Positions 6,136 to 11,787 of a stretch of 12,000 nucleotides of DNA are shown piece by piece. Every line of letters starts with the position of its first letter. Within the stretch, counting starts at the first letter, position 1. The notes beneath the pieces are model-generated. The model searched no databases. It was not told where the DNA came from and saw only the letters and a list, made by a program, of their open reading frames with translations. The translations under genes and the position numbers were made by a program. Origin of the DNA: Bifidobacterium breve (lineage in GTDB: Bacteria > Actinomycetota > Acidimicrobiia > IMCC26256 > PALSA-555); contig CAMDCC010000067.1 in NCBI GenBank assembly GCA_945889545.1, positions 1-12,000 on the forward strand, in the 5' to 3' direction.

Positions 6136-8134
6136 TCGAAACGGCCTGGGTGGCTGCAACCTTGTCGACGAGGTGCGAGGGCAGTGGGTCGTAGTGGGAG
6201 TGCGTGATCGTGAAGCGGCCGCGCCCGTGGGTGATCGAGCGCAGGTCGATGGCGTAGCGAAGCACCTCGGACGTGGGAGCGAAGGCGACGACCTCTACTT
6301 CACCGTTGCCGACCGCACTCGAACCCTGGATCCGTCCCCGCTTGGAGTTCAGATCGCCCATGAGGTCGCCCTGGTACGTCTCTGGGGCCGTCACGACGAG
6401 CTCGCTCACAGGTTCCAGCAGGATCGGTGACGCCTGGGCGATCGCTTCCTTGAAACCGATCGAACCCGCCATCTTGAAGCTCATCTCCGACGAGTCAACC
6501 GAGTGGTACTTCCCGTCGAAGCAGGTGACGCGCACGTCGACGACCGGGAAGCCGTGCAGCCCGCCACCCGACATCGTCTCCGCGATGCCCTTTTCGACCG
6601 CGGGGATGAACTGGCGGGGGATTGCGCCGCCGACGATCTTGTCGACGAACTCGAAGCCGCTGCCACGGTCCAATGGCTCCACGCGGATGAACGCGATGCC
6701 GAACTGTCCGTGTCCGCCAGTCTGCTTCTTGTACTTGCCCTCGGCTTCGGCCGCGGCGGTGATGGTCTCGCGGTAGGCGACCTTGACGTCTTCGGTCAAG
6801 ACCTCGACACCGAACTTCCGCGACAGCTTTTCGAGCGCGATGCCCAGATGCGTCTCGCCCATCCCCCAGAGGAGCGTCTGGTGCGTCTCGGCGTTGCGGT
6901 CGAGGCGCAGCGCCGGGTCCTCGTCCTGGAGCCGGTGGAGCGCGTTGGCGAGCTTGTCCTCGTCGCCCTTGTTCTTCGCCTTGATCGCGACCGCGAGCGT
7001 CGGCTCTGGCGGGGAGAGTGGCTCGACGGTGATGTCGGCACCGCGCGTGGCGAGCACGTCGCCGGTGGTCGTGTCGGACAGCTTCGCAACCGCAGCAATG
7101 TCGCCGGCTGCGACCGAGGTGACGGCGTGGTGGTCCTTGCCGCGCATCGTCGAGACCTGGTGGAAACGCTCTTCGCTCATGGTGCGGCCGTTGAGCAACA
7201 TCGCGTCCTGGTTCACGGTCCCTTGGAGCACCTTGAAGAGGTTCACGCGCCCCACGTAGGGGTCGACGATGGTCTTGAAGACGAACACGGCAGGAGGTCC
7301 GTCGCTCGCGTCCGGCTCTGGGCCCTCTTCGGCGACGAAGTGCGCCAGCCGGTCCACGCCGATCAGCTTCGTCGCGCTCCCACAGAGGACGGGGAAGACG
7401 CTGCCTTCGGCGATGCCCTTGGCGAGCGCGTGCTCGAGCTCGGTGGTCGAGAGCCGCTCGTCGGCGAGGTAACGCTCGGTGAGGTCGTCGTCGGCAACAA
7501 CGATGCCTTCCACCAGCGCGTCGCGTATCGCGTGCTCTTCGGTCGCCATGTCGTCGGGCACCGCCGTTGTCTTGCCCGTCCCGTTCCCGTTCTCGTACAC
7601 GATCGCTTCGTCGGCGAGCAGATCAACGACACCGCGGAACGCCGCCTCCTCACCGATCGGGAGCTCGAGGGGCGCAACGCCGGCGCCGAACCGTTCCTTG
7701 AGCTGTTCCAGCGTGCGCTGGAACGAAGCCCGCTCACGGTCGAGCTTGTTCACGAAGATCGCTCGAGGCATGTTCCGCTCCTCGGCCAGCTTCCATGCCG
7801 TCTCGGTCTGCACCTCCACGCCTTCGACTGCGGACACCACGAACACCGCGAGATCCGCTGCTCGCAGCGCGGCCGCCACGTCGCCGACGAAATCGGCGTA
7901 GCCAGGTGTGTCGATCACGTTGATCTTGTGGCCCTGATACTCGAGCGGAGCGAGGGCGAGTGACACCGAGATCGCGCGTTTCTGCTCTTCGGGGTCGAAG
8001 TCGCCGACGGTCGTGCCGTCTTCGACGCGCCCCATGCGCGGGATCGCGCCATTCACGAAGAGCAGAGCTTCGGTCAGGGTGGTCTTTCCAGCGCCACCGT
8101 GGCCGACGAGTGCGACGTTGTGGATCTTCGTCAC
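6131..8134 (-). CDS. fusA2: EF-G-like translation GTPase (FusA2 / EF-G2 type)
   Basis: A 667-residue homologue of elongation factor G with all five domains. GTPase motifs: P-loop GHGGAGKT (11-18), switch region FDPEEQKRAISV (46-57), DTPGYADF (75-82), NKLD (129-132) and GSATK (252-256). The translation-factor beta barrel is at about 283-370, then domain III, then domain IV with QTGGHGQFG (471-479) and the tip motif KYHSVDSSEM (542-551), and domain V (about 575-655). Canonical EF-G has AHIDAGKTT and RGIT; here these read GHGGAGKTT and RAIS, and no rpsL, rpsG or tuf gene is adjacent. It therefore fits the accessory EF-G-like branch (Mycobacterium FusA2, Thermus EF-G homologue), whose role is not well defined. 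The start is GTG at 8134, set by GAGGGGGA 6 nt upstream; the open frame further upstream crosses repeats and is not protein-like. It interrupts the thrS-HIT / pgsA order conserved in mycobacteria. Confidence 0.92.
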   Translation of the reverse strand: MTKIHNVALVGHGGAGKTTLTEALLFVNGAIPRMGRVEDGTTVGDFDPEEQKRAISVSLALAPLEYQGHKINVIDTPGYADFVGDVAAALRAADLAVFVVSAVEGVEVQTETAWKLAEERNMPRAIFVNKLDRERASFQRTLEQLKERFGAGVAPLELPIGEEAAFRGVVDLLADEAIVYENGNGTGKTTAVPDDMATEEHAIRDALVEGIVVADDDLTERYLADERLSTTELEHALAKGIAEGSVFPVLCGSATKLIGVDRLAHFVAEEGPEPDASDGPPAVFVFKTIVDPYVGRVNLFKVLQGTVNQDAMLLNGRTMSEERFHQVSTMRGKDHHAVTSVAAGDIAAVAKLSDTTTGDVLATRGADITVEPLSPPEPTLAVAIKAKNKGDEDKLANALHRLQDEDPALRLDRNAETHQTLLWGMGETHLGIALEKLSRKFGVEVLTEDVKVAYRETITAAAEAEGKYKKQTGGHGQFGIAFIRVEPLDRGSGFEFVDKIVGGAIPRQFIPAVEKGIAETMSGGGLHGFPVVDVRVTCFDGKYHSVDSSEMSFKMAGSIGFKEAIAQASPILLEPVSELVVTAPETYQGDLMGDLNSKRGRIQGSSAVGNGEVEVVAFAPTSEVLRYAIDLRSITHGRGRFTITHSHYDPLPSHLVDKVAATQAVSK

Positions 8135-8140
8135 GGGTCG

Positions 8141-8148
8141 TCCCCCTC
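8141..8148 (-). promoter_or_regulatory. ribosome binding site of the EF-G-like gene
   Basis: On the minus strand GAGGGGGA lies 6 nt before the GTG at 8134. It is one of the best Shine-Dalgarno matches in the window and decides the start against an 80-residue upstream extension. Confidence 0.8.
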
Positions 8149-8165
8149 GCTGCGATTCGCGCCGG

Positions 8166-8171
8166 AGTCTA
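8166..8171 (-). promoter_or_regulatory. possible -10 element for the EF-G-like gene
   Basis: Minus-strand TAGACT fits the TAnnnT pattern of actinobacterial -10 hexamers and would give a leader of roughly 25 nt that includes the GAGGGGGA ribosome binding site. No good -35 is seen at 16-18 bp, so this is a candidate only. Confidence 0.3.
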
Positions 8172-8205
8172 TGAGCGCTTCTCGCAGAGTGCTCCTGGCG
8201 TCGCT

Positions 8206-8247
8206 CCCGCACAAGAGCGCCCGCACAAGAGCGCCCGCACAAGAGCG
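8206..8247. repeat. 14-bp tandem repeat, three exact copies
   Basis: CCCGCACAAGAGCG occurs three times without spacers (8206-8219, 8220-8233, 8234-8247), between the divergent EF-G-like and pgsA genes. The core GCACAAGA recurs in inverted form as TCTTGTGC at 8363-8370, just before the pgsA start codon. The unit is too short and has no spacers for a CRISPR array. It could be replication slippage or an array of protein-binding sites. Confidence 0.95.
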
Positions 8248-8258
8248 AAGGCACCACA

Positions 8259-8284
8259 GGCCCAATGGGCCTCCCTGGTACCCT
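8259..8284 (+). promoter_or_regulatory. palindrome next to a possible -10 element upstream of pgsA
   Basis: GGCCCAATGGGCC (8259-8271) is a perfect palindrome with 6-bp arms around one base. Eight bases further on lies TGGTACCCT (8276-8284), which reads as an extended -10 (TGn plus TACCCT). The palindrome would then sit in the -35/-10 spacer, where a repressor could act. The transcript would carry a leader of about 80 nt before pgsA. The palindrome is seen directly; promoter and operator roles are inferred. Confidence 0.35.
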
Positions 8285-8300
8285 CGCAACTCCACCCTTC

Positions 8301-8356
8301 GGCAAGCCGACTGGGTGCTCGGCAGGCCCACCGGGTGGTCGACACGCCCACTGGTC
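8301..8356. repeat. degenerate 20-bp tandem repeat upstream of pgsA
   Basis: Three consecutive units start at 8301, 8321 and 8341 with the shared pattern GgCAnGCCnACtGGgTgnTC. Copies 1 and 2 match at about 16 of 20 positions, and copy 3 keeps the first 14 positions with few changes. Small hairpins fit inside the units: GCCGA with TCGGC (8306-8310 and 8319-8323), and CCAC with GTGG (8328-8331 and 8335-8338). The array ends just before the AAAGG ribosome binding site of pgsA, so it probably lies in the mRNA leader. Confidence 0.7.
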
Positions 8357-8372
8357 GAAAGGTCTTGTGCCC

Positions 8373-9053
8373 ATGCTCGACGGACGTTGGCGCTCAAAGG
8401 TTGAGCGTGCCCTCGATCCCGTCGGTCGGGCACTTCACAAGATCGGCGTCTCCGCGGATGTCCTCACCGTCATCGGACTCCTCGCGGCGGTCGCGACCGC
8501 GGGCCTGATCGCCAACGGCAACCTTGCGCTCGCGGTCGTGGGTGTGCTCTTCAGCGGACTTCCTGACCTTCTCGACGGATCGGTTGCCCGGCACAGCGGC
8601 ACTGCTGGTGCCCGCGGGGCGTTCCTCGATTCGGTGTGCGATCGGGTCGCCGACGCGGTGTTGCTCGCCGGCGTCGCGTGGCACGTTACCGACGAGGGAG
8701 CGGGTGCACCTGTCCTCGTGCTCGGCGTCGTGGCGCTCTCGATGCTCGTGTCGTACGAGCGAGCCAAAGCTGAGGCCCTCGGATTCTCGGCCCGTGGCGG
8801 CCTCATCGAGCGCGCGGAGCGACTCGTGCTGCTCGGTGTCGGACTCGCGTTCGACATCCTCATCCCTGTCCTCTGGATCATGCTTGCGCTCACTGCAGTC
8901 ACGGCGATCCACCGGTTCGCGATGGTCTGGCGACAAGCCAGTCCCACACAACGCGACACGGTGTCGGGCCGTATGCGGACGCGCTTCGTGCGGAGCCACC
9001 GTGCTCGGCGCTCCCGGCCGCGCCGCGTATCTCGCGTATCGCGCTGGCGCTGA
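8373..9053 (+). CDS. pgsA: phosphatidylinositol phosphate synthase (CDP-alcohol phosphatidyltransferase)
   Basis: A 226-residue integral membrane enzyme. It carries the full CDP-alcohol phosphotransferase signature DxxDGxxAR(x8)GxxxDxxxD, with D65, D68, G69, A72, R73, G82, D86 and D90, which binds the metal ions and the CDP moiety. About six hydrophobic segments follow from residue 27 to 185. RGGLIERAERLVLL (141-154) resembles the inositol-phosphate-binding helix region of actinobacterial PIP synthases. With patA and pimA directly downstream, the likely reaction is CDP-diacylglycerol plus inositol 1-phosphate to phosphatidylinositol phosphate. The ATG at 8373 follows AAAGG (8358-8362) by 10 nt; an upstream in-frame ATG at 8265 would translate the repeats and is rejected. 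The last 26 residues are arginine-rich and are encoded largely in the overlap with patA. A phosphatidylglycerophosphate synthase is the alternative, but the context argues against it. Confidence 0.9.
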   Translation: MLDGRWRSKVERALDPVGRALHKIGVSADVLTVIGLLAAVATAGLIANGNLALAVVGVLFSGLPDLLDGSVARHSGTAGARGAFLDSVCDRVADAVLLAGVAWHVTDEGAGAPVLVLGVVALSMLVSYERAKAEALGFSARGGLIERAERLVLLGVGLAFDILIPVLWIMLALTAVTAIHRFAMVWRQASPTQRDTVSGRMRTRFVRSHRARRSRPRRVSRVSRWR

Positions 9054-9909
9054 CGTCGCGCGGGTCCTCCCGCCGACGCTCGGACGGTCCTTGGCGCGAA
9101 CCGCGTCGCGCGCGCTGCCCGTGCTCTGGGCCACGCGACGCCGGCAAGTGGAGCGGAACCTCCAGCGCGCTTCCCGCGGACAGCCCGGCGGACCGTTAGA
9201 AGGCGACGAGCTGCGCAGGGCCACACGCCGAGTGTTCGACAATTACGGCCGATACTGGCATGAGCTGTTTCGGCTTCGTCGTGGTGATGACGCAATCGAG
9301 GCTGACACCGACTCGGAGGGCTACCAGCACATCGCCGACCCGCAGGCGGCCGGACACGGCGTGATCCTGGCGCTCCCGCACCTCGGGAACTGGGACGCCG
9401 CGGGCGCCTGGTTGTCGGGCAGGGGGCACCGAATGACTGTGGTGGCTGAGCCGCTCGAACCGCCCGAGCTCTTCGAGTGGTTCGCCGCGCAACGTCGGGC
9501 GCTCGGCATGGAGGTGGTCCCGCTCGGCGCCGGTGCCGCGACCGCGGTGCTGCGGGCACTCGGTGAGGGGCAGATCGCTGCGCTCGTATGTGATCGGGAT
9601 CTCGCGGGCGACGGCGTGCCGGTGGACCTCTTCGGAGAGTCAACGAAGATGCCGGGCGGCCCCGCCCTGCTCGCGCTGCGGTCGGGCGCGCCGCTCGTGC
9701 CCGTCGGAATCTACTTTCGACCGAGCTCACGACGCTTCATCAACATCCTCGAGCCGGTACCCGCCGAGCGGCGCGGGAGCCTGCGCGACGATGTGCAGCG
9801 CGTGACCCAGGACCTCGCGTGTCGGTTCGAGGAGCTCATCGCCGCGGCACCCGACCAGTGGCTCATGATGCAACCCGTGTGGCCAGTAGACATGCCGAAC
9901 CGATCGTGA
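9001..9909 (+). CDS. patA: PIM acyltransferase, LpxL/HtrB superfamily (PatA, Rv2611c type)
   Basis: A 302-residue membrane-associated acyltransferase. PatA transfers an acyl chain from acyl-CoA to the mannose added by PimA on phosphatidylinositol. The catalytic H(x4)D motif is HLGNWD (H127, D132) in ALPHLGNWDAAGAW. CDRDLAGDGVPVDLFGE (197-213) and MPGGPALLALRSGAPLVPVG (217-236) are the remaining conserved blocks of the lysophospholipid acyltransferase family. The length is close to Rv2611c (about 316). I chose GTG 9001, preceded by GGAG 5 nt upstream, because the N-terminal helix LAYRAGADVARVLP is needed for the family alignment. This start lies 53 nt inside pgsA, giving a long out-of-frame overlap and probable translational coupling. 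A lipid A acyltransferase is unlikely, since the neighbours are PIM genes. Confidence 0.88.
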   Translation: MLGAPGRAAYLAYRAGADVARVLPPTLGRSLARTASRALPVLWATRRRQVERNLQRASRGQPGGPLEGDELRRATRRVFDNYGRYWHELFRLRRGDDAIEADTDSEGYQHIADPQAAGHGVILALPHLGNWDAAGAWLSGRGHRMTVVAEPLEPPELFEWFAAQRRALGMEVVPLGAGAATAVLRALGEGQIAALVCDRDLAGDGVPVDLFGESTKMPGGPALLALRSGAPLVPVGIYFRPSSRRFINILEPVPAERRGSLRDDVQRVTQDLACRFEELIAAAPDQWLMMQPVWPVDMPNRS

Positions 9910-9910
9910 C

Positions 9911-9914
9911 AGGA
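9911..9914 (+). promoter_or_regulatory. ribosome binding site of pimA, deciding its start
   Basis: AGGA lies 6 nt before ATG 9921, immediately after the patA stop. It favours ATG 9921 over GTG 9906, which overlaps the patA stop as GTGA. Confidence 0.6.
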
Positions 9915-9920
9915 CCGCTC

Positions 9921-11057
9921 ATGATTCGGGAGCCGCGGCCACTTCGGGTCGCGCTGATCTGCCCGTACTCGCTGTCGGTGTTCGGCGGCGTGCAGATCCA
10001 GGTGCTCGGACTCGCTCACGCGCTGCGCACCATCGGCGTCGATGCGCGCATCCTCGCTCCGTCCGACGGTCCACCGCCGGGACCGGGGATCATGAGCGTC
10101 GGTCCGACCTTCAAGTTCCCGTCGAATGGCTCGGTCGCTCCGATCACAGGCGGCCGCGCGGTGATGCATCGCACGCTGGAGGCATTGCGATCGTTCGCAC
10201 CCGATGTGCTCCATCTCCATGAGCCGATGTCGGTCGGTCCGGGCCACGCCGCGCTCCTCGGCACCGAGATCCCCGCGGTCGGCACCTTTCATGCCGCATT
10301 TCCTGGTCGCAACGCCTGGTACGAAGCGCTGCGGGTCCCGTTGAAGCGACTCATCGTTCGGCTGGCAGTGCGTACGGCGGTGTCGGAGGAGGCGCAGCGC
10401 AACTTCGAGTCGACCTTCGGCCTGCCCTGCGAGATCCTTCCCAACGGCGTGGACGTGGACGCATTCGCTAGTGCTGAGCCGTGGCCGAGCGAGCGTCCGG
10501 CGATCTGCTTCGTCGGGCGCCATGAGCCCCGCAAAGGAGTGGCTGTGCTCCTCGACGCGTTCGCCGGGCTGGCTAGCGAGACCGAGGCCGTGCTCTGGAT
10601 CGGGGGCGAAGGCCCTGAGACCGCCATCCTGAAGAGCAGGGCGCCGAAGGGCCGCAGTGGGGACGCGGTGGAGTGGCTCGGAGTGCTCTCCGAGCAGGAG
10701 AAGGCCCGGAGGCTGCGCGGCGCGACGATCGCGTGCTTTCCATCGATCGAGGGGGAGTCGTTCGGCGTCGTGCTGCTGGAGGCGATGGCGGCCGGGGCGA
10801 TGGTGGTGGCGTCGGACCTCACCGGATACCGCGATGTCGCCCGAGCGGACCGCGAGGTGCTGCTCGTCCCCCCGGACGATTCGGGTGCGCTCCGGGGCGC
10901 TCTCTCGCTCGCGCTCCGCGACCAGGGGCTGCGTGAACGGCTCGTGGCCGCAGGTTCGGCCCGAGCCGCCGAGTTCGCGATGTCACGGCTCGCCGAGGCG
11001 TTTGTCGACCGCTACGAGGCCGCCATTCGCACCGCCCCTGCCGTCCGGACCACCTAG
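9921..11057 (+). CDS. pimA: phosphatidylinositol alpha-mannosyltransferase
   Basis: A 378-residue GT4-family glycosyltransferase with a GT-B fold. It moves mannose from GDP-mannose to position 2 of the inositol of phosphatidylinositol, the first committed PIM step, at the cytoplasmic face of the membrane. The N-terminal domain has YSLSVFGGVQIQVLGLA (16-32) with the glycine loop, and DVLHLHEP (95-102), where the last His corresponds to the active-site His of PimA. GTFHAAFPGRNAWYEALR (121-138) follows. The C-terminal domain has FVGRHEPRKGVAVLLDAF (197-214), with R200 and K205 for the nucleotide diphosphate. The EX7E motif is E279 and E287 in EGESFGVVLLEAMAAG. The length equals that of M. tuberculosis PimA. 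ATG 9921 is supported by AGGA. The gene follows patA by 11 nt, so pgsA-patA-pimA form one operon. Confidence 0.92.
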   Translation: MIREPRPLRVALICPYSLSVFGGVQIQVLGLAHALRTIGVDARILAPSDGPPPGPGIMSVGPTFKFPSNGSVAPITGGRAVMHRTLEALRSFAPDVLHLHEPMSVGPGHAALLGTEIPAVGTFHAAFPGRNAWYEALRVPLKRLIVRLAVRTAVSEEAQRNFESTFGLPCEILPNGVDVDAFASAEPWPSERPAICFVGRHEPRKGVAVLLDAFAGLASETEAVLWIGGEGPETAILKSRAPKGRSGDAVEWLGVLSEQEKARRLRGATIACFPSIEGESFGVVLLEAMAAGAMVVASDLTGYRDVARADREVLLVPPDDSGALRGALSLALRDQGLRERLVAAGSARAAEFAMSRLAEAFVDRYEAAIRTAPAVRTT

Positions 11058-11085
11058 ATCTCGGTCGCGCTCGCTGGTCCGCTGG

Positions 11086-11139
11086 GTTCCCGCGCTTCTG
11101 TCCTCAGGCTCCGCTCGCCAGCTGCGAAGCCGAGGGAAC
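11086..11139. other. imperfect long dyad downstream of pimA
   Basis: GTTCCC (11086-11091) pairs with GGGAAC (11134-11139), and inside it GCTTC (11094-11098) pairs with GAAGC (11126-11130). The gaps between the stem blocks are 2 and 3 nt, and GGC/GCC can pair further in. No T-run follows. It could end the pgsA-patA-pimA transcript or fold in the region before the lemA promoter. Structure is seen in the sequence; role is inferred. Confidence 0.45.
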
Positions 11140-11158
11140 GAGGCTGCATCTCCGCCTC

Positions 11159-11164
11159 TATGAT
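11159..11164 (+). promoter_or_regulatory. likely -10 element of the lemA promoter
   Basis: TATGAT differs from the TATAAT consensus at one position and lies in the 151-bp gap before lemA. It would give a leader of about 38 nt containing the ribosome binding site and a GTTCATTGGTTGAAC dyad (11175-11189). No clear -35 hexamer is present. Confidence 0.4.
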
Positions 11165-11194
11165 GCGGACGTTCGTTCATTGGTTGAACTCTCC

Positions 11195-11200
11195 GAGAGG
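11195..11200 (+). promoter_or_regulatory. ribosome binding site of lemA, deciding its start
   Basis: GAGAGG is 8 nt from ATG 11209 but only 2 nt from ATG 11203. Spacing therefore favours 11209. Confidence 0.7.
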
Positions 11201-11208
11201 GCATGCTC

Positions 11209-11769
11209 ATGACCGCCGTGTGGGTGATCGTCGGAGTCATCGTCGTACTGCTGCTGCTCGTCGCAGTCATCTACAACAGCCTCATCCGGTCGCGAAACCG
11301 CGTCGACAACTCGTGGTCGCAGATCGACGTGCAGCTCAAGCGCCGGTACGACCTGATCCCCAACCTGGTCGAGACGGTCAAGGGCTACGCCGCGCACGAG
11401 AAGCAGACCCTCGAAGCGGTCACCGCCGCACGCGCGGGAGCCATCAACGCGCAGAAGAGTGGCAACGTCCAGGATCAGGCCCAGGCCGAGAACATGCTCA
11501 GTGGTGCGCTCAAGAGCCTGTTCGCAGTCTCCGAGGCCTACCCCGACCTCAAGGCCAACCAGAACTTTCTGCAGCTCCAAGAGGAGCTCACGTCGACCGA
11601 GGACCGCATCGCGTACGCGCGGCAGTTCTACAACGACAGCGTTCTCAACTACAACAACTCGATCCAGGTGTTCCCCAAGAACATCCTGGCCGGGATGTTC
11701 AACTTCGAGAAGCGCGAGTTCTTCGAGGGCGAGGCGGAGGCGCAGGGTCCGGTCAAGGTCGAGTTCTAA
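11209..11769 (+). CDS. lemA: LemA family membrane protein
   Basis: A 186-residue protein with one N-terminal membrane helix (residues 3-24, very rich in Val, Leu and Ile) and a long helical domain. Family signatures are VDNSWSQIDVQLKRRYDLIP (32-51) with PNLVETVKGYAAHEKQTLE (51-69), then YPDLKANQNFLQLQEEL (111-127), TEDRIAYARQFYNDSV (130-145) and the C-terminal NFEKREFFE (165-173). The length is normal for LemA. The domain after the helix is expected outside the cytoplasm. The biochemical function of the family is poorly defined. Bacterial lemA genes often precede an HtpX/M48 protease, and this one is followed after 18 nt by such a gene, which suggests a joint role in membrane protein quality control. 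The start at 11209 rests on ribosome-binding-site spacing; 11203 would add ML. Confidence 0.92.
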   Translation: MTAVWVIVGVIVVLLLLVAVIYNSLIRSRNRVDNSWSQIDVQLKRRYDLIPNLVETVKGYAAHEKQTLEAVTAARAGAINAQKSGNVQDQAQAENMLSGALKSLFAVSEAYPDLKANQNFLQLQEELTSTEDRIAYARQFYNDSVLNYNNSIQVFPKNILAGMFNFEKREFFEGEAEAQGPVKVEF

Positions 11770-11787
11770 CCCGACCTCCCGGTCCCT

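Noticed and set aside
6503..7963. Plus-strand open frame of 486 codons antisense to the EF-G-like gene
   Set aside because: It lies wholly opposite a gene with clear conserved motifs, its translation is Arg/Val/Leu-rich without any family motif, and long antisense frames are expected at this GC content.
6131..8134. Canonical elongation factor G or tetracycline-resistance ribosomal protection protein
   Set aside because: The P-loop and switch I sequences differ from canonical EF-G, ribosomal protein and tuf neighbours are absent, and nothing in the sequence points to TetM-type proteins beyond shared ancestry.
8206..8247. CRISPR array
   Set aside because: Units are only 14 bp, directly adjoining and without spacers, and there are no cas genes.
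8135..8374. 80-residue N-terminal extension of the EF-G-like protein
   Set aside because: It translates the 14-bp and 20-bp repeats into repetitive Gly/Pro/Cys/Arg sequence, and the GTG at 8134 has a strong ribosome binding site and matches the start of the GTPase domain.
8435..9730. Minus-strand open frame of 431 codons opposite pgsA and patA
   Set aside because: Low-complexity Arg/Ala/Ser-rich translation, opposite two genes with catalytic motifs; a GC-driven shadow. The same holds for the frames at 4100-5224 and 2276-3280 on the minus strand.
9001..9909. Lipid A (lauroyl/myristoyl) acyltransferase
   Set aside because: Same superfamily, but placement between pgsA and pimA matches PatA, and no lipid A genes are present.
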